A model generated the notes under the pieces. The model did not search any database, had not been told where the DNA came from, and saw nothing but the letters and a program-made list of their open reading frames with translations. A program made the position numbers and the translations under genes. From positions 2,356,001 through 2,420,000 of the forward strand of contig NZ_CP197401.1 of the NCBI RefSeq assembly GCF_052162025.1: a stretch of 64,000 nucleotides of DNA, in the 5' to 3' direction. Below are positions 29,103 through 41,223 of the stretch, piece by piece; position 1 is the stretch's first letter; every line of letters begins with the position of its first letter. Origin of the DNA: Methylobacter sp015476545 (GTDB lineage: Bacteria > Pseudomonadota > Gammaproteobacteria > Methylococcales > Methylomonadaceae).

Positions 29103-29315
29103 TGCGCTGCTCCAGGCCCCGTCTGGACGCCACTCAATGTCGCCGATAAACCGGCGGAGCAAGTGGCTAAACATGGCGCCAATACGCCAATGAAACGACC
29201 GGCACAACCGGAAGAAGTTGCTCCTGCGTTTGTCTTTTTCGCGTCGCCGGCCGATTCGAGCTATATCACGGGCGAGATCCTGACCTTGCTGGGCGGGGCG
29301 ACGCGGGCGGCCTGA
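29103..29315 (+). pseudogene. C-terminal fragment of a short-chain dehydrogenase
   Basis: In frame on the plus strand: APGPVWTPLNVADKPAEQVA, then TPMKRPAQPEEVAPAFVFFA and SSYITGEILTLLGGATRAA ending in TGA. This is the last third of a glucose-dehydrogenase-like SDR; the Rossmann glycine motif and the YxxxK catalytic residues are absent. It ends 9 bp before the rrn terminator, so the rrn end has been joined to unrelated DNA by an old rearrangement. Confidence 0.75.
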
Positions 29316-29323
29316 GCGCGGGC

Positions 29324-29360
29324 AAAAAAAAACCCGGGCCTCTGGGAGGACCGGGTTTTC
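29324..29360 (-). terminator. Rho-independent terminator of the rrn operon
   Basis: On the minus strand AAAACCCGG ... CCCGGGTTTTTTTTT forms a GC-rich stem with a TCCTCCCAGAGG loop region and a T run, directly after the 5S gene. Confidence 0.9.
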
Positions 29361-29369
29361 GGATTGGCG

Positions 29370-29485
29370 CTTGGCGATGCCCTACTTTCGCATGGCAAAC
29401 GGCCACACTATCATCGGCGCTAAGCGGTTTCACTTCCGAGTTCGGGATGGGATCGGGTGGTTCACGCTCGCTATGGTCACCAAGC
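29370..29485 (-). rRNA. rrf: 5S ribosomal RNA
   Basis: About 116 nt; minus strand begins GCTTGGTGACCATAGCGAG, has the conserved CCCGATCCCATCCCGAACTC and ends GGGCATCGCCAAGC, closing the terminal helix. Ends are estimated from helix pairing. Confidence 0.95.
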
Positions 29486-29591
29486 AAACTGGTGTAGCAG
29501 GCCCGCTGTCGCGGCCTACTGCATGGAAATCTGTATCTCTCGCGTCAAAAAAGCGCTGTCAGTCAACCCAAACTGATTGGGTGTTATATGG

Positions 29592-32480
<2,889 letters not shown>

Positions 32481-32666
32481 ATATAACCCCAATAAGTCTG
32501 AGGCTATCGATCAGCTGACATTTTCGCTTTTTCTGCTTGAGTACTCATTTATGTGCTTATTGTTGCCAATAAGCCTTAAACTCGTTTTACAGATTTCCAC
32601 ATTGTTAAAGAGCTATCGATGCATGAAGCACCAATGCTATAAACCCTACATGAAGGCTTATAGCAT

Positions 32667-32742
32667 TGGTGGAGCCAGGGAGGATCGAACTCCCGACCTC
32701 CTGCGTGCAAGGCAGGCGCTCTCCCAGCTGAGCTATGGCCCC
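32667..32742 (-). tRNA. alaT: tRNA-Ala (TGC)
   Basis: Minus strand starts GGGGCCATAGCTCAGCTGGG; the anticodon loop reads CTTGCAC (TGC). The 76-nt gene has the T-loop GTTCGATCC and ends GGCTCCACCA, with CCA encoded. It lies in the 16S-23S spacer. Confidence 0.97.
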
Positions 32743-32792
32743 GGATAACCGGATTCCCTAGCCCGTTCACCCTTTTTACTGGAAGTAAAAAG

Positions 32793-32869
<77 letters not shown>

Positions 32870-32936
32870 AGGCTCATAATCGCTTGTTGATCAAAATAAT
32901 TTGTTGTGGACGCTCATGACGCGTTAGCTGTCTTTG

Positions 32937-34474
<1,538 letters not shown>

Positions 34475-34660
34475 CTTGTTTGCCACTCAGGAAGATGAGT
34501 GACCAATCTTGGCGCGACCAAAAACTTACGTACTTGAATCAACGTAGGGTTCTTGCTCGACTATTTAGTTACAACTAAATCAGCCGTCACAAGCACCCAC
34601 ACAAATTATTTCGATCATTCTTTTAAAGAGCTCGAGGCCTAAGCCCCGCTGAGTCCGACT

Positions 34661-34688
34661 ATTATACAGAGCCAAACCCGTTTGTCAA
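34661..34688 (-). promoter_or_regulatory. rrn promoter P2
   Basis: Minus strand TTGACA (34688-34683), 16-bp spacer, TATAAT (34666-34661); both hexamers are perfect consensus, about 190 bp upstream of 16S. Confidence 0.85.
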
Positions 34689-34758
34689 CCCCTTGTTCGT
34701 TTGTTTTTTCCGTCCCGGAAAACCCGGCGCCGATCAGCTCAGCCCCGAAGAGCCGACC

Positions 34759-34786
34759 ATTATAACCGATCCGACCCGTTTGTCAA
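34759..34786 (-). promoter_or_regulatory. rrn promoter P1
   Basis: Minus strand TTGACA (34786-34781), 16-bp spacer, TATAAT (34764-34759). It shares TTGACAAACGGGT with P2, so the tandem pair probably arose by duplication. Confidence 0.85.
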
Positions 34787-34920
34787 CCCCCTGTCGACTT
34801 TGCCTGCCTTCCCTGAAGCCCTGCCGAGGCTAGCGACACTAAGCAAGCGTTCAGCGCGCTATACCCCACCCGACAGAGCCAGTGAAAACACTTTATAAAT
34901 CAGCCTGATACAGGCATACC

Positions 34921-34982
34921 TGATGCCAATTTACCCATATGCCTTTTTTCGGCATCAGCAGGAAAATTACTTTAACTGTAAT
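34921..34982. repeat. Palindromes in the promoter region of the Tus-like gene
   Basis: TGATGCC (34921-34927) pairs with GGCATCA (34951-34957), and ATTAC-TTTAACT-GTAAT (34966-34982) is a second symmetrical element. They lie 70-130 bp before the start at 35051. One could be an operator. On its reverse strand the second reads ACATTACAGTTAAAGT, faintly like a Ter site; this resemblance is weak. Confidence 0.4.
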
Positions 34983-35050
34983 GTTTTTATACATCAGCTT
35001 TATGTCTATGATATAAAAGCAATCAGCATAAACTTCTCAAAGGAGACTCC

Positions 35051-35962
35051 ATGCCTACTATCCACTCTGAACTCAGGGCCGAACTGGATCAGGTTTTAAA
35101 GCAATTATTGTCTGAACAGCAAGCGCTGAGCGATCGCTTGCTTGAGCAAAAAGACTTTCCACTATGGGCGCAACATTTTGATGCGCCCATAGTGGATCGC
35201 GAGCAGTTAGCAGCGTTTGTTAAACTGGTGGTTTATGCCAATGACGAAATGAAGCCTGGTGATACGCTGAATTATATTGGTATGTGTGGGACCGATTTAG
35301 CCACAATGGATCAGATTGAGCGAGTCAATCAACTGCGGCACACTTTGCAGCGGGTATTAATGCGCATGGACAAGATTCTGGTCAATCAAGATGTGATAAA
35401 AATTCCGCTGTCAAAATTTGCGCTGGAACGCATGGGTTATGCCCGTTTTAGCCGCCGCCAAGCTAGCCGGAAATTTTTCTATTTTCCGCATGCGCTTGAA
35501 TCCATTTCCTTTACCTGGTTTCGTTCTCGCATGGTATCAAGACTCAGCGTATCCGATGCGCAACATCTGCTGGAAAAGAAAATTAACGGTGGCGGCGACG
35601 CTGCCTATATAGCCGGGTTGAAAATGCAACTGAGACTGCTTGCCACGATTCCTTTTGATGAACCATTGGCGCAGGTATCGCCGCCGTCCAATCATCCGCG
35701 CGCCAACATTGCCTGGTTCGACGAAGACGGTATTTTGCGCCGCAAAGTATGTATGGCGGTCGGGCCGATCTTTTTTTTGGCTAACAAACAATCAGCCCTG
35801 CCCCGCTTCCGGGCCTTATCGGAAAATCCCGAAAACAAGCCATTGCGTCTTAAACGTATTGATGTCGAAATAGAGGATGAGATCTTTCTACCATCAATCA
35901 AAGTGCATCGGTACTTGCCTGAACTTCGTGAGAAAAAGAAGAACGAACAACAAGACGATTGA
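35051..35962 (+). CDS. Tus-like replication terminus (Ter) site-binding protein
   Basis: 303 residues, basic, no signal or membrane segment, near the 309 of Tus. Read against Tus, the DNA-contacting region aligns: FFYFPHALESISFTW here with LTVLHDPATLRFGW there, putting the histidine ten residues before the tryptophan in both, which is the position of the Tus lock histidine. Then LLEKKI matches QLEKSL. The C-terminal NIAWFDEDGILRRKVCMAVG, PIFFLANKQSALPRF and LPSIKVHRYL follow the Tus order W-P-N-P-LHLYV. Tus bound at Ter blocks DnaB from one side and represses its own gene. AAAGGAG precedes the ATG. Divergent from the rrn operon. Assignment is by eye only. Confidence 0.6.
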   Translation: MPTIHSELRAELDQVLKQLLSEQQALSDRLLEQKDFPLWAQHFDAPIVDREQLAAFVKLVVYANDEMKPGDTLNYIGMCGTDLATMDQIERVNQLRHTLQRVLMRMDKILVNQDVIKIPLSKFALERMGYARFSRRQASRKFFYFPHALESISFTWFRSRMVSRLSVSDAQHLLEKKINGGGDAAYIAGLKMQLRLLATIPFDEPLAQVSPPSNHPRANIAWFDEDGILRRKVCMAVGPIFFLANKQSALPRFRALSENPENKPLRLKRIDVEIEDEIFLPSIKVHRYLPELREKKKNEQQDD

Positions 35963-36049
35963 CCCCAAAGCGACAATTGCAATACAGATGAACTGTAGGT
36001 AGAGTTCTCGCTCTTACATTTGACTGATTGAGTTACCTCAGGAGCTATT

Positions 36050-36838
36050 ATGAACATTTATCCGAAACTCCGCATGTTCGGTCTGGGCTTGGCGATCGGA
36101 CTGTTTTGCCTGCCGGCGTCGGCGGTCGACCTTGATCGCGCTGCCATCGAACAACTGCTTGCTACAGCGAGCAAAACGCACCCTGCCGACCTGCGCAGAA
36201 AAGATCTGACCGACCTGGATTTGTCGGGACTGGACTTCCGGAATGCCGACCTGTGGGGTGCCGATTTGCGCAGAAGCAATCTGAGTAACAGTAATTTATC
36301 GGGCCTGAATCTGGATTTGACAGTCATGTCCAAGATCAACCTTTCCGGCGCCGATCTGTCCAACGCCAGTATTTTCGGCGTGCATATGGGCGGCGCCAAT
36401 CTGAGCCATGCAAACCTGACGGGCAGCCGGTTTATTGCCAATCTCGACAGAGCAAATCTCAGCCATGCCAATCTGTCGAATGCTGACTGGGGCGTGGATA
36501 TGAAAAATCAGCCGATGGGTTTGATGCGAGTCAGCCTGAACAATGCCAATTTATCGGGCGCCAATCTGACCAATGCCAACCTGAATAAGGCACTGATGCG
36601 CATGGCCAATCTTTCCGGAGCCAATCTGAAAGGAGCGATTTTGTATGATGCCGACCTCTCCAAGGCGAATTTTTCCGGAGCCGATTTAACAGGCGCAGAT
36701 TTGTCTGGTGCACACTTGAAGGATGCCGACTTTACAAATAGCACATTGACGGGCACCAAATTTACCGGCGTTAAAGATAAAGCAACGTTTCGCGGCCTGG
36801 ACTCCAGCAAAGGCATCAAATCCGCTGTATTCGATTAA
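36050..36838 (+). CDS. Exported pentapeptide-repeat protein
   Basis: 262 residues with a signal peptide (MNIYPKLRMFGLGLAIGLFC to PASAVD, cleavage probably after SA). From about residue 55 to 245 there are roughly 30 A(D/N)LXX pentapeptides such as ADLSNASIFG and ANLSHANLTG, forming a right-handed quadrilateral beta-helix. Other family members mimic DNA or serve as scaffolds; an exported one acts outside the cytoplasm and its role is unknown. An AGGAG site sits before ATG. It follows the Tus-like gene by 87 bp and may be cotranscribed. Confidence 0.88.
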   Translation: MNIYPKLRMFGLGLAIGLFCLPASAVDLDRAAIEQLLATASKTHPADLRRKDLTDLDLSGLDFRNADLWGADLRRSNLSNSNLSGLNLDLTVMSKINLSGADLSNASIFGVHMGGANLSHANLTGSRFIANLDRANLSHANLSNADWGVDMKNQPMGLMRVSLNNANLSGANLTNANLNKALMRMANLSGANLKGAILYDADLSKANFSGADLTGADLSGAHLKDADFTNSTLTGTKFTGVKDKATFRGLDSSKGIKSAVFD

Positions 36839-36946
36839 TGCCATCTCCAGAGCCTATTAAAATTAGCTGCCGAGCCATTACCAAGAACATGGAACGATCT
36901 GGTAGACAGTCAATGGGCTCGGCCAGCCGATCTGATAAACAGCAAA

Positions 36947-38464
36947 CTAATGGATAACAATTTTTTCGGCTTTACGCTCTTCGCTCTTGCCAATTGTCAG
37001 TAAATCCCATACCAACAACCCCAACCCGGCCGTTGTTACCCAACCAAAAATCATACGCCATTTCATAGCCCACTGAAACGAGGGCTGGTTCTGCGCGGCA
37101 AAATAGCCGGCCCAGGTCGAGCCTTCCACGGCCCGCTCGATAAACGACTGCTCGTAACCGGCGATCAGCAGCGCGACAGTCATGCCTACCACGCCGGCAT
37201 TCAGCAAGCCCAAGGCCCATTTCCAGCGCCACGCATTAGGCGTGCCCGCTGCCATCCAGACACCGCCGCGCCAGTGCTGAATCGCCAGATAAAAGAAGGC
37301 GATGTTGATCGTGGCGTAAGCGCCGAAGAACGACAGATGACCATGCGATGCAGACCACTGCGTACCATGCGTATATAAGTTGATTTGCGGCAAAGTATGC
37401 ATAAAGCCCCAGACGCCGGCGCCGAAAAAATTACCGAAGGCATGGGCGATGACCCAGGCCAACGCCGGATGATTGACAGTTTTGAACGCGTGCACGCCAG
37501 AATCGTAAATGGCATGCACCACCATCGCGACCAGTGGAATCGGCTCCAGCGCTGAGAAGAAACCGCCTACCGACAGCCAGTATTCGGGCATGCCGATCCA
37601 GAAGTAATGATGCCCTAATCCCAAAATGCCGGAACCGAACATCAATGCGACTTCGATATACAGCCAGGTCTGCACGATCTTGCGCCTGGCACCCAGCAGT
37701 TTTATCAGCGACCAGGCCATAATCACGCCAACCAGCACTTCCCAGGTCGCCTCAACCCATAAATGAATCACCCACCACCACCAGTACTGATCATGCGTGA
37801 TGTTGGTCATGTAAAACATGCCGGCCAGGTAAAGCCCGACCAGGGCAATCAGGTCCAGCGTTAAAACCCCGGCGATGCCGGACCATTTGCCCTTGCTGAA
37901 CGTCGCCACCACATTGTAGGAGAAGACCAGCATCACTGCTGTAATGCCGAGATCAGCCCAGCGCGGCGCTTCGATATACTCGCGGCCCTCATTGATGAGC
38001 CAGAGACTGGAATCCTTGCCCGGCCCGGTCTGAATAAACAAATAAACCAGCACCACCAGCGTAACCGCGCCGGTCAACACCCAGAAGGCGATATTCGCCA
38101 GTTTTAAACCAACAATATCGGTGCCGCTTTCGTCTTCGATCAGCCAATAGATAGAGCCGATAAAGCCATACAACATCCACACAATCATGGCGTTGATATG
38201 CACCATGCGATTAACATTGAAATCCAGAATGTTATACAGAAAGCCCGGATAGATAAACTGTAAGGCCGAAAGCAATCCGAATAAAATTTGGGCGACAAAT
38301 AAAATAATCGCCACGCAGAAATATTTAACGGCCAGTTGTTGCCCGGCGGTCAGATTATTAATGTCCAGATTTACCCAGGCTTTGAAATCTTTTAGTAAAT
38401 TGCGCGCCTTATCCAGTACCGAAGCCGGCTTAGGAAGAATGTCGTCTAGTTTGGTTGTGCTCAT
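36947..38464 (-). CDS. norB: Nitric oxide reductase large subunit NorB
   Basis: Catalytic subunit of cytochrome c-dependent NO reductase (2 NO to N2O, membrane). 505 residues, 12 helices. Histidines are in the expected places: NRMVHINAMIVWM (low-spin haem), WWVIHLWVEATWEVLVG (FeB histidine with the NOR-specific glutamates), HHYFWIGMPEYW, and HGTQWSASHGHLSFFGAYA (haem b3/b ligands). Starts MSTTKLDD at 38464 with GGAGG seven bases upstream; an ATG at 38470 is too close to the ribosome-binding site. No norQ or norD follows. Confidence 0.95.
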   Translation of the reverse strand: MSTTKLDDILPKPASVLDKARNLLKDFKAWVNLDINNLTAGQQLAVKYFCVAIILFVAQILFGLLSALQFIYPGFLYNILDFNVNRMVHINAMIVWMLYGFIGSIYWLIEDESGTDIVGLKLANIAFWVLTGAVTLVVLVYLFIQTGPGKDSSLWLINEGREYIEAPRWADLGITAVMLVFSYNVVATFSKGKWSGIAGVLTLDLIALVGLYLAGMFYMTNITHDQYWWWWVIHLWVEATWEVLVGVIMAWSLIKLLGARRKIVQTWLYIEVALMFGSGILGLGHHYFWIGMPEYWLSVGGFFSALEPIPLVAMVVHAIYDSGVHAFKTVNHPALAWVIAHAFGNFFGAGVWGFMHTLPQINLYTHGTQWSASHGHLSFFGAYATINIAFFYLAIQHWRGGVWMAAGTPNAWRWKWALGLLNAGVVGMTVALLIAGYEQSFIERAVEGSTWAGYFAAQNQPSFQWAMKWRMIFGWVTTAGLGLLVWDLLTIGKSEERKAEKIVIH

Positions 38465-38466
38465 GA

Positions 38467-39066
38467 TCATTCCTCCTCTGCTTCAATGGTTTTAAAGTTA
38501 TACGGAAAGCCATTGGTATCGATGCTGGACATCCACTTTAAAAACGCGACAAGGCCTTTCGCTTCCTGCTCGGTGATGCCCAGATTGGGCATTTTGCGAT
38601 TGCTGCCGAAGGTACGGGCATTGTTCTCGGGGTCCATCAGAAACTTAACCATCAAATCCTCGCGCAAGTCTTTCGAAAGCCAGCCCTGATCCAGCCAGGC
38701 TTTGGTCAAGTCAGGCGCAAAATAAGCGCCATTGCCCAGAATGGTGTGGCAATTCATGCAGTTTCTGGTCTGCGCGGTTTTTTTGCCGAGATCGACCAGT
38801 TCCGCAGCTTCCTGTTCAGTCAGTTGCTTGCCGAATAAAAACTCATCTTCACCGATAACCGGCACTGATTTATTGAGGTCCTTATTGAACTGATAGTCAA
38901 TTTTTTTATTGATGACGGCGTAAGCCGGCACCCTCTTGCCGCCTGCCGCCGTCTGGCTCAACGAGTCCATCGTCAATATGATCAAAATCACAAACGATAC
39001 GCCAGTAACCCAGATGGCCGTTTTCTTCCAAAATGATTCCGAAGCCCACAGCGGTGTTTCGTTCAT
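38467..39066 (-). CDS. norC: Nitric oxide reductase cytochrome c subunit NorC
   Basis: Membrane-anchored monohaem cytochrome c that feeds electrons to NorB. 199 residues starting MNETPLWASESFWKK, one anchor helix at about residues 16-36 (VTGVSFVILIILTMDSL), haem motif CMNCH in QTRNCMNCHTILGNGAYF, and axial methionine in SNRKMPNLGIT. The start overlaps the stop of the upstream small gene (TAATG), and the stop sits next to the norB start. Confidence 0.95.
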   Translation of the reverse strand: MNETPLWASESFWKKTAIWVTGVSFVILIILTMDSLSQTAAGGKRVPAYAVINKKIDYQFNKDLNKSVPVIGEDEFLFGKQLTEQEAAELVDLGKKTAQTRNCMNCHTILGNGAYFAPDLTKAWLDQGWLSKDLREDLMVKFLMDPENNARTFGSNRKMPNLGITEQEAKGLVAFLKWMSSIDTNGFPYNFKTIEAEEE

Positions 39067-39395
39067 TACTCGTCCTCCCGTACTTTTTGACAATCATCAT
39101 GATGCCCATGCGTTTTAACGCACAAATGCCAGATGCCGATCGGTGCAAAGAAATAGCCGATCACCATCGCTACGGAAATAATCAACCAATATCCTTGGAA
39201 TTGCGCGAGCTGGGTCAGTTCAAGCACTGACACAACCAGCACCGTATAGGACGCTAACGCAGCAATTTTGATGCCCGCATGCGCATTGATTCTGGACCAC
39301 GCGAACAACAACGCATAAGAGGCCCCGGCCAGAATGATCAGTGCCGAGGAAAAGAATGTGATAAAGAAGTCTTTTAAAGCAACAGGTTCAATCAT
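39066..39395 (-). CDS. Small membrane protein of the nor operon
   Basis: 109 residues with three hydrophobic helices (FFITFFSSALIILAGASYA, IAALASYTVLVVSVLEL, GYWLIISVAMVIGYFFAPIG) and a charged His/Cys-containing tail, HLCVKTHGHHDDCQK. Translationally coupled to norC. It may assist NOR assembly or be an accessory subunit; the family was not recognised. The HGHH/DC tail could bind metal, which is speculation. Confidence 0.7.
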   Translation of the reverse strand: MIEPVALKDFFITFFSSALIILAGASYALLFAWSRINAHAGIKIAALASYTVLVVSVLELTQLAQFQGYWLIISVAMVIGYFFAPIGIWHLCVKTHGHHDDCQKVREDE

Positions 39396-39605
39396 AGCCG
39401 ATTAAAGCGAGATCAATGATTAACAAACCCCACCGGACTAGATACTGGTGGAGGTAACGTCGCATGCAGCGCCTACTGGTTGGTTAGGCAGGCGCCCTTT
39501 TATATCTTGCCTGAAGGCGATTAAAGTCGCCCCACAGGTGGGTTAAAACAGCTTTTCCTTTTTAGAAAGCCTGCGCCGTAAAATCGGCTCTCATTGAAGA
39601 CCCGT
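39396..39605 (-). promoter_or_regulatory. Structured 210-bp spacer before the nor genes
   Basis: Several hairpins are stacked here: CCACCGG with CTGGTGG (near 39430-39451), GCGCCT with AGGCGC (39469-39474 and 39490-39495), and GGCGA with TCGCC (39516-39531). It separates the globin-reductase pair from the nor genes. It may hold a processing site, an attenuator or a separate nor promoter. Confidence 0.4.
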
Positions 39606-40592
39606 TTAATCAAGCGATGTGGAAGCGACGTGAAACGCATCCGCATAAATATCCTGCAAACTCGCGCCATTAAGATAAGCCTGTCTTTTGGTCTGGTTAA
39701 CCATTTCGGGATGGCCGCACAGATAAACGCGCCAGCCTTTCAAATTAGGCAATTGGCTTAAAGCGACATCATTGGCACGCCCTACCGCCACACCTGCTGG
39801 CGAATCGCCGCGCGACACGCAAGGCGTATAATGAAAATTTGAGTATTGCCGCTCCAGTTCCAGCATTTCTTCAATCCAGTAAAGTCCATCCATCTCGCGG
39901 CTGCCGTGAAATAAATAAATATCTCCAGTATGCCCCTGCTGCAGCGCCTCGGCTATAATACCGGCTAACGGAGCAAGTCCGCTGCCCGTACCGATCAGCA
40001 GCATGTTTTGTTCGGGCTTGTTTGGCAGATAATAGCAAAGCCCTTGCGGGTCCGAGACTGCAATCTTATCGCCGACCAGCAGTTCCTGATGAACCCACTC
40101 ACTGAAACGTCCGCCCGCCAGTCGGCGGATATGAAATGTCAACTTTTTGTCATGTGCACGGCTATTTGCGATTGAGTAGCTGCGCGTCAGGCCGTCGGCT
40201 CTTTTGAGATTGACAAATTGGCCTGCATGATAATCCAGCGGATCCTTGCATTCGACTGCCAATAACAGTGTTTCTTGGTTCAGCGGTTTTTTATCGATCA
40301 CCATGCCTTCGGTAAAAAACGCCGGCTGTTGGCTTAGGGTAATGGCCATGTCTTGTTCCGGATAGCATAAACAGGCCAGAAAATGCTTCTGCTTGCGCAA
40401 CACATCTTTCAGACCGCTCTGCGAAGCTGCAGGCGGTTCAACGTCCAGGCTGCGCGCCATGCAACTCTGGCAGGCGCCTTGCCGGCAACTGTTCGGAATA
40501 TCGATATTATCGCGTAGTAAGGCATCAAGAACGGTTTCACCTTCGTAACAAATACTGACTTGATCGCCTAACGATATTTTTTTCATGGTCAC
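39606..40592 (-). CDS. 2Fe-2S/FAD/NAD(P)H oxidoreductase (MmoC-like reductase)
   Basis: A 328-residue electron-transfer protein. The N-terminal plant-type ferredoxin holds CRQGACQSC and a fourth cysteine in HFLACLCYPEQD; then a ferredoxin-reductase FAD domain with RSYSIANS, and an NAD(P) domain with GTGSGLAPLAGIIAEAL and a C-terminal CGHPEMV. Domain order is that of methane monooxygenase reductase and phenol hydroxylase reductase. It lies 18 bp after the truncated haemoglobin gene, suggesting it re-reduces that globin for NO dioxygenation rather than serving an oxygenase; no hydroxylase is near. Confidence 0.88.
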   Translation of the reverse strand: MTMKKISLGDQVSICYEGETVLDALLRDNIDIPNSCRQGACQSCMARSLDVEPPAASQSGLKDVLRKQKHFLACLCYPEQDMAITLSQQPAFFTEGMVIDKKPLNQETLLLAVECKDPLDYHAGQFVNLKRADGLTRSYSIANSRAHDKKLTFHIRRLAGGRFSEWVHQELLVGDKIAVSDPQGLCYYLPNKPEQNMLLIGTGSGLAPLAGIIAEALQQGHTGDIYLFHGSREMDGLYWIEEMLELERQYSNFHYTPCVSRGDSPAGVAVGRANDVALSQLPNLKGWRVYLCGHPEMVNQTKRQAYLNGASLQDIYADAFHVASTSLD

Positions 40593-40610
40593 TACCCAAG
40601 CTGTCTTTAA

Positions 40611-41003
40611 TTATTTACCCAGAACGTCATTGCGCGTGCTTTCCGCAATAGCGGCAACTTGCGCGATTAATTCCTGTGGAACATTCAGTTCCTGTAAAGT
40701 TCCACTTAGATGTTCCATAACAGCATCAAAATGGGAGTTATCCAGCCCCATCTTGACCAATCTGGCGTGGGCATTGCGCATATCGGTGCCGTTGTAATTG
40801 TTGGGTCCGCCAAAAGCCATTGTCAAAAAAGCTTTTTGCTTTGCGGCCTGTTGTTCCATATCAGTATTGTCAAAAAAACGGTTGATTCGATGATCGCTCA
40901 AAACCTTGCGATAAAAAATATCGACCGCCGCATTAACTGCCGCTTCGCCACCAAGTTGTTCATAAAGTGTAGGGGTTGGAGTAGCTGTAGCTGTTTCACT
41001 CAT
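40611..41003 (-). CDS. glbN: Truncated haemoglobin, group I
   Basis: 130 residues in the trHbN pattern: LYEQLGGEAAVNAAVDIFY with the B10 tyrosine, GGPNNYNGTDMRNAHARL with the proximal F8 histidine, and MEHLSGTLQELNVP. Group I globins convert NO and O2 to nitrate when a reductase re-reduces the haem. First gene of the minus-strand set ending with norB, and divergent from the cysteine-rich regulator at 41224, so probably NO-inducible. Confidence 0.92.
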   Translation of the reverse strand: MSETATATPTPTLYEQLGGEAAVNAAVDIFYRKVLSDHRINRFFDNTDMEQQAAKQKAFLTMAFGGPNNYNGTDMRNAHARLVKMGLDNSHFDAVMEHLSGTLQELNVPQELIAQVAAIAESTRNDVLGK

Positions 41004-41223
41004 CTCTTGGTACCTTTAAAAATTATTATTAAAAACCTAGGAGCATTGGTGCTCGAAAATTAGTTTAGTATCGATACAGAACTTTTGCAATATTTATATG
41101 ACAAAAGGCGCTTGTATACACTACAATTTTACAAGCCTTATCGATTTTTTCCCTAATTTTATTATGGTTTTTCATTTCATTTTATCGTCTTAAACATTAA
41201 CGAAATGGCAACAAGAAATTTAT
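41004..41223. promoter_or_regulatory. Divergent promoter region with palindromes
   Basis: Between the globin gene and the regulator gene. Contains a perfect GTATCGATAC (41068-41077), a GAGC/GCTC hairpin (41041-41054), and a 7-bp inverted pair GCTTGTA (41110-41116)/TACAAGC (41130-41136). These are candidate operators for the adjacent regulator and would let it control both directions. Confidence 0.5.

Noticed and set aside
34966..34982. A bona fide Ter site in front of the Tus-like gene
   Set aside because: Ten of seventeen bases fit TerB when the reverse strand is read, but the central positions, including the key G, differ. It remains a palindrome, not a proven Ter site.
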